Positions 1 to 9,007 of a stretch of 64,000 nucleotides of DNA are shown here, in pieces. Under the pieces are notes generated by a model. That model was not told the DNA's origin, ran no database searches, and saw only the letters and a program-made list of their open reading frames with translations. Made by a program: the position numbers and the translations under genes. The stretch spans positions 1-64,000 of the forward strand of contig NZ_JAUAMC010000007.1 in NCBI RefSeq assembly GCF_031010195.1. The letters are read 5' to 3'. Source of the stretch: Halomonas sp. SpR8 (lineage in GTDB: Bacteria > Pseudomonadota > Gammaproteobacteria > Pseudomonadales > Halomonadaceae). Each line of letters begins with the position of its first letter. Positions within the stretch are counted from its first letter, which is position 1.

Positions 1-76
1 CCTTTAAGCTCGTGTGATCGCGTAAATACTGTTGCACCAGCAGCAGCTTAAAATCCTCGTTGTATTGCTTACTCAT
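1..76 (-). CDS. IS3-family transposase OrfA, N-terminal 25 residues (cut by window edge)
   Basis: The reverse strand reads MSKQYNEDFKLLLVQQYLRD and continues to the window edge. This is a typical start of an IS3-family OrfA helix-turn-helix protein. The start codon lies about 46 bp inside a terminal inverted repeat, the usual arrangement in this family. Only the first 25 codons are present, so whether the element is intact cannot be judged. It lies downstream of the sugar operon and marks the edge of a mobile element. Confidence 0.7.
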   Translation of the reverse strand, partial: MSKQYNEDFKLLLVQQYLRDHTSLK

Positions 77-81
77 AAAAA

Positions 82-122
82 CACCCCGAAGGTTGGATTG
101 AGCGTCCAACTTTCGGGGTGCA
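82..122. repeat. Terminal end of an IS3-type element with a hairpin
   Basis: Read on the minus strand, the end begins TGCACCCCGAAAGTTGGA, so it starts with the TG dinucleotide usual for IS3-family termini; the outer boundary is placed at 122. Positions 82-97 and 105-120 form an inverted repeat with one mismatch around a 7-nt loop. A hairpin here could shield the transposase gene from read-through translation, as seen in other insertion sequences. The other end of the element lies outside the window. Confidence 0.6.
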
Positions 123-186
123 GTTCAGAATAGGTGGCGTTTTAGATTAAGGGCTTTCAACCGGCCTGGTAGCTTGATCTGATATA

Positions 187-1149
187 TCAACCCGCACGCA
201 GCGTTTCGATATCCGCGTGAGTGGGGAGTGAGGCGTAAGCGCCTGGGCGAGTAACCGCATGGGCACCGCAGCGGCAGGCGGTATCCACTGCACGATGAAG
301 AAAATCGGCATCGTTCTGCCAGTTTTCGTTGATACCGTGGGCTGAAAGCTCGGCCAGTAGCCCGCCAATAAAAGCGTCGCCGCCAGCGGTGGTATCGACT
401 GCCTCCACTTTGGGTGGCGCAATGCGCTGGTCGATGCCGACGCCTTTAAGTACAACGTCGTTGGGGCCGTCGGTAATCAAGATAACCTTCACTCCAGCCG
501 CCAAGCGTTCAGAAAGCCACGACTCTGCAGGATGATCAGCACGCAAGTAGTCGAGCTCCTCCTGGGAGAGTTTGAGCAATTCGGCGCCGTCTAGCAGTTG
601 CGTGACTAAGCTGGCGTCTGCTTCACCGCCGGGCCATAGGTTGTGGCGTAGGTTGGCATCGACGCTGACCAGGCAGCCTGCGCGCTTGGCCATGGTGGCC
701 ATCGCCAGAGTAACGTCGGCGATCTCGGGGTCAGTCAGGCTGTTACTGCACAGGTGCAGAATAGCAGGGTGCTCAAAAATCCCCTGGGGTAAATGCTCTA
801 GGCGATAAAGCAGATCAGCGGCAGGTGGGCGATAAAAATCAAAGGTACGTTCGCCAACGTCATCCCGGGAAACGAACGCCAGCGCCGTGCGCGACTGCTT
901 TGTGAGCATAACGCCGCTGGTGTCGACGCCATGACTTTTAAGTTCACGCAGCAAAAAATGCCCAAAAGTATCGTCACCCACCATACCTAGAAACTGGCTA
1001 GGTACACCCAAGCGGGCGCAGGCGACCGCCACGTTCGCGGGGGCGCCACCGGCGTAGGGGGTAAAGGTTTCCTGGGTATCAGTAGCGGCTCCCAAACGAC
1101 TGGAGAGCATATCGACTAGCGCTTCCCCAAAGGCAATAACGGGTGTCAT
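187..1149 (-). CDS. PfkB-family sugar kinase, probably fructokinase
   Basis: This 320-residue protein belongs to the PfkB (ribokinase-like) family, which transfers phosphate from ATP to a sugar hydroxyl in the cytoplasm. The first family signature is visible near residues 34-47 (GGAPANVAVACARLG) and the second near 252-262 (DTTAGGDAFIGG), where the aspartate of GGDA is the catalytic base. Length is normal for fructokinases. It is the most distal gene of a minus-strand set with edd, glk and an aldo/keto reductase, so fructose entering the Entner-Doudoroff route is the likely role. Fructose versus another hexose cannot be decided from sequence alone. Confidence 0.82.
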   Translation of the reverse strand: MTPVIAFGEALVDMLSSRLGAATDTQETFTPYAGGAPANVAVACARLGVPSQFLGMVGDDTFGHFLLRELKSHGVDTSGVMLTKQSRTALAFVSRDDVGERTFDFYRPPAADLLYRLEHLPQGIFEHPAILHLCSNSLTDPEIADVTLAMATMAKRAGCLVSVDANLRHNLWPGGEADASLVTQLLDGAELLKLSQEELDYLRADHPAESWLSERLAAGVKVILITDGPNDVVLKGVGIDQRIAPPKVEAVDTTAGGDAFIGGLLAELSAHGINENWQNDADFLHRAVDTACRCGAHAVTRPGAYASLPTHADIETLRAG

Positions 1150-1192
1150 TTGTGGCTCCTTATTGTGATTAATGTATTTGTTTTAAAACAAG

Positions 1193-1252
1193 CAGTTTTG
1201 CACCGGGCAGTTTTTTACCTGACAGTGTTGCACTGGACAGTTTTATGCCACG
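1193..1252. repeat. Four degenerate 15-bp tandem repeats
   Basis: Four consecutive 15-bp units each begin with CAGT (1193, 1208, 1223, 1238) and share a CAGTTTT...C(A/T)..G pattern. The last unit overlaps the stop codon of the aldo/keto reductase gene. The array fills most of the gap to the downstream sugar kinase gene. Its age is suggested by the divergence between units. No function is evident. Confidence 0.6.
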
Positions 1253-2112
1253 CAGTGGCCGCGTGCGGCTTCAAGCAGTTCGTACCACGCTTCCCGGGGT
1301 AGCGTTGCAGGGCCATTAAGCATATCGCTGATGCGCTCAGGTTTAACGCTGCCAATCACCGGTACCGGCGAGTTGGGCAGGCTGCGCAGCCATGCCAGCG
1401 CTAAAGCGCTGGGAGCGCACTCAAGCTTGGTTGCCCACTTATCCAAACAGTCGCTGACGGCGCCTTGCATCAATTGCCCGCTTGCCAGAGGTGACCACGC
1501 CATGGGAGCGTGGCCATCGGCACATAGATCGTCAAAGCTACCGTCAAACAGCGGCGTTGTGTGGGCGATTGAGAGCTCGATCTGGTTGGCGGATAGGCGG
1601 TGATGCATGGCGCCTTGCAAGCGCCGCCACTGGCTGGGCAGGTGGTTGGAAATGCCTGCAGCGCCAATTTTGCCTGCTTCAATGGCATCGTCCAGCGCAC
1701 GGCCGGTAGCTTCCGCGTTCATCAGTAGGTCGGGGCGATGAATCAAAAAATGATCGAGGAGTTCGACGTTTAAACGCCCAAGCGACGCGTCGATGGCGCT
1801 ATTGAGATAAGCGGGGCTAGCGTTGTAGTGCTTTACCATACCGGAGCCGGGGGCTGGGTTGTCGTTAGCGATGCTCGCTTTAGTGACGATATTAACCCGC
1901 TGAGCCAGGGCAGGACGTGTTTTTAGCGCGGCGCCAAACAGCGTTTCACCTTGGTTGCTACCATAGATATCGGCATGGTCAAACCAGTTTAGGCCCTGTT
2001 CCAGGCGCGCTTCGATCCAATCGGCCAACTGCTTAGGGTCGTGAAGGGCAGGCGTTTCGTGTAAACGCATCATGCCGAGTACAAACGGCACATCAAAGGT
2101 GGCGGCGGGCAT
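1243..2112 (-). CDS. Aldo/keto reductase (YdhF-like)
   Basis: This 289-residue NADPH-dependent aldo/keto reductase would reduce aldehydes or ketones in the cytoplasm. The family's catalytic tyrosine lies in NWFDHADIYG near residues 42-51, with further conserved blocks NVELLDHFLIHRPD and GKIGAAGISNH in the barrel. The start MPAATFDVPFVLGMMRLHE matches YdhF-type members in length and pattern. It lies between glk and the sugar kinase on the same strand, which suggests co-transcription with sugar catabolism, but the substrate is unknown. The 3' end overlaps a degenerate tandem repeat. Confidence 0.82.
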   Translation of the reverse strand: MPAATFDVPFVLGMMRLHETPALHDPKQLADWIEARLEQGLNWFDHADIYGSNQGETLFGAALKTRPALAQRVNIVTKASIANDNPAPGSGMVKHYNASPAYLNSAIDASLGRLNVELLDHFLIHRPDLLMNAEATGRALDDAIEAGKIGAAGISNHLPSQWRRLQGAMHHRLSANQIELSIAHTTPLFDGSFDDLCADGHAPMAWSPLASGQLMQGAVSDCLDKWATKLECAPSALALAWLRSLPNSPVPVIGSVKPERISDMLNGPATLPREAWYELLEAARGHCVA

Positions 2113-2140
2113 AGCTGGTTCCGTATTGATGTTGTTAGCG

Positions 2141-2170
2141 ATGTTTTTAATAAATGTTTTTAATAAATGT
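2141..2170. repeat. 13-bp AT-rich tandem duplication between glk and the aldo/keto reductase gene
   Basis: The unit ATGTTTTTAATAA occurs twice back to back (2141-2153, 2154-2166) and a third copy begins with ATGT. It lies in the short gap downstream of glk. It could be replication slippage; no terminator-like pairing was seen in it. Confidence 0.5.
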
Positions 2171-2172
2171 TG

Positions 2173-3138
2173 TTAGAAAACTTCTTCGTTATGCAGCGCT
2201 TCGGCGGCGCCTAGCAGCCCCGTCCAGGGCGCGGTCACCACCCATACGGGGATATCAGCGTTATAAGCGCCCATGCGGCCTTTATTGACAAAGGCGGCGC
2301 GCAGTTCGCTTTCCGGCAGCCACTCCAGCAGGCGGGGGAGAATACCGCCGCATAGATAAACCCCGCCCCTTGCGCCCATGGTTAACGTGGCGTCGCCGCA
2401 CACATCGCCAAGAATTTTGAGAAAGCGCAGCAGGGCTGCCGTTGCCAGGCTATCGCCCTCGTTGGCCGCTGTGGTCACCTCTGCGGGAGTGGTAAGGCGT
2501 GGCTCAACGCCCTCAAGGCTACAGTGCGCCTGGTAAAGCTCCAGTAAGCCCTGGCCGCACAAAATGCGCTCTACGCTCACCCGCTTATGACGCTGCAGAA
2601 ATACATCCAACAACGCCACCTCGGTGCTATCCGTGGGTGCAAAGGTGACGTGACCGCCTTCGGTGGGCAGCGGTATCCAGGCGTGCTGTCCAGGAAATAC
2701 CCCGGCAACGCCTAGGCCAGTGCCTGGGCCGATAATTAAGCGTGTGGAGTGGGCCTGGATTTGTCCCGGCTGAACCTCAACCAAGTCACTGGCCGCCACA
2801 TGGGGAACACCCAGCGCCTGGGCGGTAAAGTCATTGATGACTTTAAACAGCGAAAGATTCAGCGCCTGCTGAACGTCGCCCTTTAAAAAGTCCCAGTGGT
2901 TATTGGTCATTTTGACCCGTTCGTTGTGAACGGGGCAGGCGAAAGCCAAGCAAGCCTCTTGAGGCGCGTTGTCACCGATGGCGCCCACGCGATTTAAGTA
3001 GTCTTGAACGGCTTCTACAACGCCGGGGTAGTCGGCACAAGGAAGGTTTAAAATATCGTGTGGGGTGACTTCACCGGGCGACACCAACGCTAGGCGTGCG
3101 TTGGTGCCTCCGATATCGCCGATGAGTGCCGGTCGCAT
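2173..3138 (-). CDS. glk: Glucokinase
   Basis: This 321-residue ROK-independent (Glk-type) glucokinase phosphorylates glucose to glucose-6-phosphate. The N-terminal phosphate-binding motif ALIGDIGGTNARLAL is at residues 4-18, and the glucose and ATP region GPGTGLGVAG is at about 137-146. The length equals the usual 320 residues. The start codon overlaps the edd stop codon by one base, so translation is coupled. Together with edd it feeds glucose into the Entner-Doudoroff pathway. Regulation is probably by HexR sites upstream of edd. Confidence 0.93.
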   Translation of the reverse strand: MRPALIGDIGGTNARLALVSPGEVTPHDILNLPCADYPGVVEAVQDYLNRVGAIGDNAPQEACLAFACPVHNERVKMTNNHWDFLKGDVQQALNLSLFKVINDFTAQALGVPHVAASDLVEVQPGQIQAHSTRLIIGPGTGLGVAGVFPGQHAWIPLPTEGGHVTFAPTDSTEVALLDVFLQRHKRVSVERILCGQGLLELYQAHCSLEGVEPRLTTPAEVTTAANEGDSLATAALLRFLKILGDVCGDATLTMGARGGVYLCGGILPRLLEWLPESELRAAFVNKGRMGAYNADIPVWVVTAPWTGLLGAAEALHNEEVF

Positions 3139-5027
3139 CAGGCATCCTCTTCTGCGATTTGCCCCTGCTGGCGGGCGAGGTCGTCGGCTTCGAAGCCGCC
3201 AAACACACCTGCGCCTTCCTCGCCGCGCATAGCCAAGTGGCGGAAGCCTGAAAACAGCTCACGGCCCAGGCCGACGTGGTAGTGATCCAGGTTGCCAATC
3301 GCCAATTCCCGATTAGCCCAGGTAGTAGGGGCGACTTTGGCTTCCAGCGTACCGGCGTTGGCATCCAGGCGGACAATATCGCCATCGCGCAGTTTGGCCA
3401 GCGGGCCGCCATCCAAGGCTTCGGGGCTCATATGGATCGAAGCAGGTACTTTGCCCGACGCACCCGACATGCGGCCGTCAGTGACCAGCGCCACTTTATA
3501 GCCACGATCCTGTAGCACGCCCAGGAAGGGTGTCAGCTTGTGCAGTTCCGGCATGCCGTTGGCTTTGGGGCCCTGGAAACGGACGACCACGATCACGTCA
3601 CGATCCAAATCGCCGGACTCGAAGGCCGCTTTCATTTCGTTCTGGTCTTCGAAAATCTTCACCGGTGCTTCGACAATGCGATGCTCCTCGGCCACCGCAG
3701 AGACTTTGATCACACCACGGCCCAGGTTGCCTTTCATAACGGTTAAACCACCCGTCGGCGCAAAAGGCTTGGCGACGGGGCGCAGCACGTCCTCATCAAG
3801 GCTGTTTTCGGGGCCTTCGTGCCAGACGACTTTGCCGTCTTCCAAGAAAGGTTCTTGGGTGTAGGCGGTCAGGTCGGTGCCGAACACGGTGGGAATATTG
3901 CCGTGGAGCAGGCCTGCGCCCAGCAGCTCGCGGAACAGGTAGCTCATGCCGCCCGCCGCCTGGAAGTGGTTAATATCCGCTTGGCCGTTAGGGTAGACCT
4001 GCATCAGGCTGGGGGTGACCGCGGAAAGCGCGGTGAAATCATCCCAGTTCAGGGTAATACCGGCAGCGGCGGCCATGGCGATCAGGTGAAGTGTATGGTT
4101 GGTCGAACCACCAGAAGCGAGAAGCCCAACGACGGCGTTGACGATGGCGCGCTCGTCGATCTGCTTGTAGAACGGGCGGTAGTTGCCACCGGGCTCGGTA
4201 TTGCGAATCGCCTGCTCTGTTGCGTAGCGGGTTAGCGCTTCGCGCATCTCGGTGCCAGGGTTGACGAAGGAGGTGCCCGGCAGGTGCAGACCCATGACTT
4301 CCATCATCAGCTGGTTGGAGTTGGCCGTGCCGTAGAAGGTGCAGGTGCCGGGGCTGTGATATGAATCCGACTCTGCCTCCAGCAGCGCATCGCGGCCCAC
4401 CTTGCCCTCGGCGTACAACTGACGAACGCGGGCCTTTTCCTTGTTGGGCAGGCCGCTGGGCATGGGGCCGGCCGGCACAAACATCGCGGGCAGGTGGCCA
4501 AAGCGTGCGGCGCTGATAAACAGCCCGGGGATAATCTTATCGCACACGCCCAGGTAGAGCGCAGCGTCGAACATGTTGTGGGAAAGCCCCACGGCGGCGG
4601 CCATGGCAATCACATCCCGTGAGAATAGCGACAGCTCCATGCCCGGCTGGCCCTGGGTCACGCCATCGCACATCGCCGGAACGCCACCGGCAAACTGGGC
4701 GGTCGAGCCCATGGCACTGGCGGCTGCTTTAATCGTTTCAGGAAACGTCTCAAACGGCTGGTGCGCCGAGAGCATATCGTTGTAGGCCGAAATGATCCCC
4801 AGGTTGGCGCTGTTCATCAGCTTGAGGGAGTCTTTGTCCTGCGGGTTGCAGGCAGCAAAGCCGTGGGCCAGATTGCCGCAGCTTAACTCAGCCCGGTGCA
4901 CTCCGCGTTTATGCTGGTCCGCCATGCGCTGTTCATAGAGGGCGCGGCGCTCAGCAGAGCGCTCACGAATGCGCTGGGTAACCTCAGCAACGGTAGAATT
5001 TAAAGTGGCAGGTGTTGAGCTCGGCAT
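3138..5027 (-). CDS. edd: 6-phosphogluconate dehydratase
   Basis: This 629-residue member of the IlvD/Edd family is an iron-sulfur dehydratase that turns 6-phosphogluconate into 2-keto-3-deoxy-6-phosphogluconate, the committed Entner-Doudoroff step. Recognisable blocks include [16 protein letters not shown], a cysteine-bearing [18 protein letters not shown], and [15 protein letters not shown] near the C-terminus, which separate Edd from dihydroxy-acid dehydratase. The protein is slightly longer than the common 600-610 residues because of its N-terminus. It is the first gene of the minus-strand operon and is preceded by HexR-like operators. The partner aldolase gene eda is not in the window. 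Confidence 0.93.
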   Translation of the reverse strand: MPSSTPATLNSTVAEVTQRIRERSAERRALYEQRMADQHKRGVHRAELSCGNLAHGFAACNPQDKDSLKLMNSANLGIISAYNDMLSAHQPFETFPETIKAAASAMGSTAQFAGGVPAMCDGVTQGQPGMELSLFSRDVIAMAAAVGLSHNMFDAALYLGVCDKIIPGLFISAARFGHLPAMFVPAGPMPSGLPNKEKARVRQLYAEGKVGRDALLEAESDSYHSPGTCTFYGTANSNQLMMEVMGLHLPGTSFVNPGTEMREALTRYATEQAIRNTEPGGNYRPFYKQIDERAIVNAVVGLLASGGSTNHTLHLIAMAAAAGITLNWDDFTALSAVTPSLMQVYPNGQADINHFQAAGGMSYLFRELLGAGLLHGNIPTVFGTDLTAYTQEPFLEDGKVVWHEGPENSLDEDVLRPVAKPFAPTGGLTVMKGNLGRGVIKVSAVAEEHRIVEAPVKIFEDQNEMKAAFESGDLDRDVIVVVRFQGPKANGMPELHKLTPFLGVLQDRGYKVALVTDGRMSGASGKVPASIHMSPEALDGGPLAKLRDGDIVRLDANAGTLEAKVAPTTWANRELAIGNLDHYHVGLGRELFSGFRHLAMRGEEGAGVFGGFEADDLARQQGQIAEEDA

Positions 5028-5063
5028 AGGGACCTCTGCATGATAGAGACGGTGGGTAAAGAT

Positions 5064-5078
5064 TGTAGTTATTTTACA
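5064..5078. promoter_or_regulatory. HexR-like operator upstream of edd, site 1
   Basis: TGTAGTTATTTTACA has perfect TGTA/TACA outer arms around a seven-base AT-rich core. This resembles the HexR consensus described for gammaproteobacteria (TGTARTNNNATTACA). It lies 37 bp upstream of the edd start, where bound repressor would block transcription until KDPG relieves it. The assignment is by similarity to the consensus only. Confidence 0.6.
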
Positions 5079-5107
5079 TTTTTTGGTGTCGATATAAGAG
5101 ACTTTAC

Positions 5108-5140
5108 GGTAATAAAATCCACATTTGTAGTTTTATTACC
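5108..5140. promoter_or_regulatory. HexR-like operators upstream of edd, paired sites 2 and 3
   Basis: TGTAGTTTTATTACC at 5126-5140 and the opposed GGTAATAAAATCCACA at 5108-5123 form a larger inverted arrangement. Both resemble the HexR half-site pattern. Together with site 1 they make a cluster of three in 77 bp between edd and the divergent cobT gene. The cluster could affect the edd promoter or both directions. Confidence 0.5.
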
Positions 5141-5202
5141 AGAATTTGCTGTGCTAATCGAAGCTCGTCAAGATACGTAGATATCTCTAAAAGATCCGGA
5201 CA

Positions 5203-5219
5203 GGGTGGAAGATCCACCC
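5203..5219. other. Short hairpin in the edd-cobT gap
   Basis: GGGTGG and CCACCC pair exactly around the 5-nt loop AAGAT. No run of T follows, so a plain intrinsic terminator is unlikely. It lies about 90 bp before the cobT start and might be part of a leader. No cobalamin riboswitch core could be recognised in this gap. Confidence 0.35.
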
Positions 5220-5309
5220 ATGAAATAGCAAGTATAGCATCCAGGCTTTTGCTACCATTTTGCGCTTTGACTTTGAATGTTTAATGACCCCTACCGAGCC
5301 GGAGCCTGC

Positions 5310-6359
5310 ATGCACGCCATTGTTGACCATATCCAGTCAGTTGACCTCAAGGCCGGTGAAACGACGCGACGCTACCTGGACACGCTGACCAAGCCGCCGG
5401 GTAGTTTGGGGGCCTTAGAAGAACTGGCTATTCAGTTGAGCGCCATCACTGGTGAGCTTAAGCCCCAGGTGATGCCGCCTGCGGTGATTGTGTTTGCTGC
5501 CGATCACGGCGTTGCCGTTGAGGGGGTATCCGCCTTTCCCCAGGAAGTGACCGCCCAGATGGTGGCCAACTTCGCCAACGGCGGGGCGGCGATTAATGTT
5601 TTTGCCCGACAGATAAGTGCGCAGGTCGAGATCGTAGACGTAGGCGTAGCTTCGTCCTTAACACTGCCTGGCGTGACTTCTTCCAAAGTGCGCGCGGGAA
5701 CCGCCAATATGGTGGTGGAAGATGCCATGCAAGCTGACCAGGCGTTGGCCGCTATAGAGGTAGGTATCGCCGCCATTGAGCGGGCAAAAAAGGCGGCAGC
5801 AAAGTGTCTTATTGTCGGCGAGATGGGCATTGCCAATACCACCGCCAGCAGTGCCATGCTGGCGGTGCTGGCAGGTGAGTCGGTAGCCAGCGTTGTGGGT
5901 GCGGGTACCGGGATTAACCCACAGCAGCAGGCACACAAAGTAGCCGTGATTGAGCGCGCCATCGCGGCGCGTAACGCTGACCCCCAGGCGCCTCTGGCGG
6001 TGCTTGCCAAGTTGGGTGGGCTGGAAATTGCTGCCATGACCGGCGCCTATTTGGCAGCCGCGGCCAATCAGATGCCTGCGATTGTGGATGGTTTTATTGC
6101 CACCGTGGCCGCGCTTACCGCCTGTCGAATATGCCCCGCCGTGCGTGGCTATCTGATTTTTGGCCACCGTTCCCAGGAGCCCGGGCATGACGTCGCGTTA
6201 ACGGCATTAGAGGCTAGGCCACTTCTCGATATGGGCATGCGGCTAGGGGAGGGCAGTGGTGCCGCGCTGGCGTATCCATTGCTGCAGGCGGCGACGTCGA
6301 TGGTGGCGGAAATGGCGACCTTTAACGATGCCGGTGTTAGCGATAAGGCAACGCCATGA
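5310..6359 (+). CDS. cobT: Nicotinate-nucleotide--dimethylbenzimidazole phosphoribosyltransferase
   Basis: This enzyme of about 349 residues makes alpha-ribazole phosphate from dimethylbenzimidazole and nicotinate mononucleotide, the first step of the lower nucleotide loop. Visible family blocks are TKPPGSLGALEELA, FAADHGVAVEGVSAFPQEVT, GEMGIANTT and RLGEGSGAAL; the last contains the glutamate taken as catalytic base in the Salmonella enzyme. An ATG 33 bp upstream is in frame, but the start at 5310 has GGAG five bases before it and gives the usual N-terminus. The stop overlaps the next start (ATGA), the first of a chain of coupled cobalamin genes. Confidence 0.94.
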   Translation: MHAIVDHIQSVDLKAGETTRRYLDTLTKPPGSLGALEELAIQLSAITGELKPQVMPPAVIVFAADHGVAVEGVSAFPQEVTAQMVANFANGGAAINVFARQISAQVEIVDVGVASSLTLPGVTSSKVRAGTANMVVEDAMQADQALAAIEVGIAAIERAKKAAAKCLIVGEMGIANTTASSAMLAVLAGESVASVVGAGTGINPQQQAHKVAVIERAIAARNADPQAPLAVLAKLGGLEIAAMTGAYLAAAANQMPAIVDGFIATVAALTACRICPAVRGYLIFGHRSQEPGHDVALTALEARPLLDMGMRLGEGSGAALAYPLLQAATSMVAEMATFNDAGVSDKATP

Positions 6360-7360
6360 TGGTCGGCGATCCTCTCACTGGATTGGCGCTGGTTGCTCTG
6401 GCGATAGTGATTGACTTAATGATTGGCGATCCGCGTTCATTGCCGCATCCAGTGGTGTGGATAGGACGTTTTATCAGCGCCTTTGAGCGGCTATGGAATC
6501 GCGGTACGGCGCAGCAGCGCAGGATCAGTGGGTTTCTACTAACAATCATTGTGGTAGGCGGCGTATGGGGGATCAGCTGGCTAGCGTTGGTGTTGCTAGC
6601 GCGGGTGCACCCCGGACTGGCGTTGATCGCCGAGCTTTGGTTGCTCTCTACGACGTTAGCGATAAAAGGCTTGGGCGACGCGGCCCGCGCCGTGGTCGAG
6701 CCGCTAACCAAAGGCGATTTGCCTGCCGCTCGCAAGGCGCTGGGGATGATAGTGGGCCGTGATACGCCACACTTGGATGAAGCGGAGATCACTCGCGGTA
6801 CGGTGGAAACCGTGGCGGAAAACACGGTGGATGGTATTACCGCGCCGCTGTTTTTTGCCCTGATTGGCGGGGCACCGCTAGCGCTGGCGTATAAGGCGGT
6901 AAATACCCTGGATTCGATGGTAGGCTATAAAAACCAACGCTATGCCGACTTTGGCTTTGCCTCCGCTAAGCTCGACGATTTGGCTAACTGGCTACCGGCA
7001 CGTTTAACAGTGCCATGCCTGTGGCTTGCTGGCCTGCTACTGGACGTTACAGGCATTTTGAATCTGCGCTGGAAAGGCGCACTGAGCGGCACCTGCCGCG
7101 ATGCGCCGCGTCATCCAAGTCCTAATGCGGGCTGGCCGGAGGCCATGGTGGCAAGGCTGCTCGGCGTTCAGTTGGGTGGCACTAATTACTATCAAGGCGT
7201 GGTGTCTCGGCGCGCTACCCTAGGTGAGCCCCTGGAAGTGCTGCAGGTCACGCACATCACGGCTGCGGTGCATTTAATGCACGGCGCCTGGCTACTGTTT
7301 ATGTTGCTGTCAGTGGTAGTTATAGCGGGCATATCATTCTTTTTTAAGGGGCTACTATGA
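6356..7360 (+). CDS. cbiB: Adenosylcobinamide-phosphate synthase, membrane protein
   Basis: This 334-residue CbiB/CobD family integral membrane protein joins the aminopropanol (phosphate) arm to adenosylcobyric acid. The N-terminal signature DLMIGDPRSLPHPVVWIGR is near residues 21-39, followed by hydrophobic segments and the conserved block RGTVETVAENTVDGITAPLF. It starts inside the cobT stop codon and its own stop overlaps the next start, so it is translationally coupled on both sides. It is called cobD in the Pseudomonas denitrificans nomenclature. cobyric acid synthase (cobQ), which would make its substrate, is not in this window. Confidence 0.93.
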   Translation: MMVGDPLTGLALVALAIVIDLMIGDPRSLPHPVVWIGRFISAFERLWNRGTAQQRRISGFLLTIIVVGGVWGISWLALVLLARVHPGLALIAELWLLSTTLAIKGLGDAARAVVEPLTKGDLPAARKALGMIVGRDTPHLDEAEITRGTVETVAENTVDGITAPLFFALIGGAPLALAYKAVNTLDSMVGYKNQRYADFGFASAKLDDLANWLPARLTVPCLWLAGLLLDVTGILNLRWKGALSGTCRDAPRHPSPNAGWPEAMVARLLGVQLGGTNYYQGVVSRRATLGEPLEVLQVTHITAAVHLMHGAWLLFMLLSVVVIAGISFFFKGLL

Positions 7361-8487
7361 GTCAATGTATGTGGTCCTGTTCTCCATGGCCCAAGCACGG
7401 CGGGCAAGCCGAGGCGCTATTAGCGCATTTCAGTTTGCCCGCCGATCACCGTTTGGAAGATTTTAGCGCCAACCTTAACCCCTTGGGGCCTCCGGCCTGG
7501 GTTAGCGATTGGTTAGTGAAGCAGTTGGCAGATATCGAGCGTTATCCTGCGCCGGATTACTCCGCTGCGCGTCAGGCCATTGCCGCCCACCACCACCTTC
7601 AGCCCGAACAGGTGCTGCTGACCAACGGCGGCGCGGAAGCCATTTTTATCGCCGCTGCGCTGCATGCAGGTAAGCGTGCGGCGATTATTACCCCCAGCTT
7701 TGGCGAGTATGCCCGCGCTTGTTTCGCCCACCGGCTCTCAGTCGCTGAGCTTGCACTGCCCGCGCCGCACTTTACGCTGGATATTGATTCGCTATTGGCT
7801 GGACTTAACGGCATTGAGGTGCTGTTTTTATGCCGCCCCAATAATCCTACCGCTACGTTGATTGATATTTCGGCAATGGAAGCCCTGCTGGATCACACTG
7901 CAGCCATTGGCTGCCATGTGATAGTGGATGAGGCCTTTATCGATATGGTAGGCAAGCCGCCCCAACAGGCCTCGTTGGCACCGCTGTTGGCGCGCTATTC
8001 GCATCTGATACTGCTGCACTCAATGACCAAGTTTTACACGCTGCCGGGGCTGCGATTGGGCTATATGCTTGCGGATACGGCAGCAATTAAGGCAGCAGAG
8101 AGCCACCAGCCAGCCTGGAGTGTTAACCACTTGGCGGCTGAACTAGTAGCGCCGCTGCTGAAAGATGACGCCTTTGCCCGTCGCACCCAGCGTTGGTTAG
8201 CCAGCGAGCGGCCACGTATGAGCCAAGCGCTTAGCGAGTTGGGGGTGGACGTTGTGCCCAGCCAGGCCTGCTTTTTCCTTATCCGCCCCGGCGCCGAGCA
8301 GCGCGCCGCAGGCCTCTCCAGCGATATGTTATTTGAGCGGCTGCTACACCAAGGCGTACTGGTACGCCATACCCACAATTTTGCCGGGCTTGATGGCGAA
8401 TGGCTTAGGGTGGCGCTACGCGATGAACCTGCCAACCGACGGCTAGTCGCTGCACTGAAAAAGGTACTGCATGATTGTCTTCGTTAG
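7357..8487 (+). CDS. cobC: Threonine-phosphate decarboxylase (PLP enzyme)
   Basis: This 376-residue class I/II aminotransferase-fold protein produces aminopropanol phosphate from threonine phosphate for the cobalamin side arm. Evidence is the DFSANLNPLGPP block near the N-terminus, CRPNNPTA, VDEAFIDM with the PLP-contacting aspartate, and SMTKFYTLPGLRLGY with the Schiff-base lysine. The order in the operon, next to cbiB and cobP, supports the cobalamin role over histidinol-phosphate aminotransferase, its nearest relative. It begins inside the cbiB stop and overlaps cobP by 17 bp. Confidence 0.9.
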   Translation: MSQCMWSCSPWPKHGGQAEALLAHFSLPADHRLEDFSANLNPLGPPAWVSDWLVKQLADIERYPAPDYSAARQAIAAHHHLQPEQVLLTNGGAEAIFIAAALHAGKRAAIITPSFGEYARACFAHRLSVAELALPAPHFTLDIDSLLAGLNGIEVLFLCRPNNPTATLIDISAMEALLDHTAAIGCHVIVDEAFIDMVGKPPQQASLAPLLARYSHLILLHSMTKFYTLPGLRLGYMLADTAAIKAAESHQPAWSVNHLAAELVAPLLKDDAFARRTQRWLASERPRMSQALSELGVDVVPSQACFFLIRPGAEQRAAGLSSDMLFERLLHQGVLVRHTHNFAGLDGEWLRVALRDEPANRRLVAALKKVLHDCLR

Positions 8488-9007
8488 CGGCGGGGCGCGC
8501 TCGGGTAAAAGTGAAATTGCCGAACAGCGGGTAGTGGACGCTGCGGGCAGTTTACCCTGTTACTACTTAGCCACCGCGGACGTGTACGACGACGAGATGG
8601 CCGCGCGTGTTGCACGCCATCGACAATCCAGGGGTGCGCAGTGGTTGACGTTGGAAGCGCCGCTGGCCATTGATCAAGCGATTGCCAACGTGCCTGAAGG
8701 CGGTGCCGTGCTGTTGGATTGCCTGACCCTCTGGGCCAGTCAGGTGCTGTATGCCAGTGAGCTTAGCGAAGATGAGGGCCTGGCGCTGTTAGCCAATACC
8801 CTTGCTGATGCCCGAGCGCGCAGCGTGCATCTAGTGGTTGTCTCTAACGATATCAACGAAACGCTACCGCCCGTTGATGCCGAAACCTGGCGCTACCTGG
8901 CCTTTCTTCAGCGTGCCCACCGCTGGCTAGCGGCAGAGGCGGACTCGGTGCTGGAAGTGGTCGCGGGCTGTGCCATCGAATGGAAAAACGATAGGAAGGT
9001 GCTGTGA
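8471..9007 (+). CDS. cobP: Adenosylcobinamide kinase / guanylyltransferase
   Basis: This 178-residue bifunctional enzyme phosphorylates adenosylcobinamide and then transfers GMP from GTP. The P-loop GGARSGKS is at residues 7-14, the histidine expected to carry GMP lies in RVARHRQSRG near residue 50, and LLDCLTLWASQ is a further family block. The length fits CobU/CobP. It overlaps cobC and cobS. A second, shorter CobU homologue occurs four genes on, so the two may divide or duplicate the activities. Confidence 0.93.
   Translation: MIVFVSGGARSGKSEIAEQRVVDAAGSLPCYYLATADVYDDEMAARVARHRQSRGAQWLTLEAPLAIDQAIANVPEGGAVLLDCLTLWASQVLYASELSEDEGLALLANTLADARARSVHLVVVSNDINETLPPVDAETWRYLAFLQRAHRWLAAEADSVLEVVAGCAIEWKNDRKVL

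Noticed and set aside
5028..5309. A cobalamin riboswitch before cobT
   Set aside because: No B12 box (GCCACTG) or CCCGCAAC-type segment could be found on either strand; only a short hairpin and HexR-like sites are seen.
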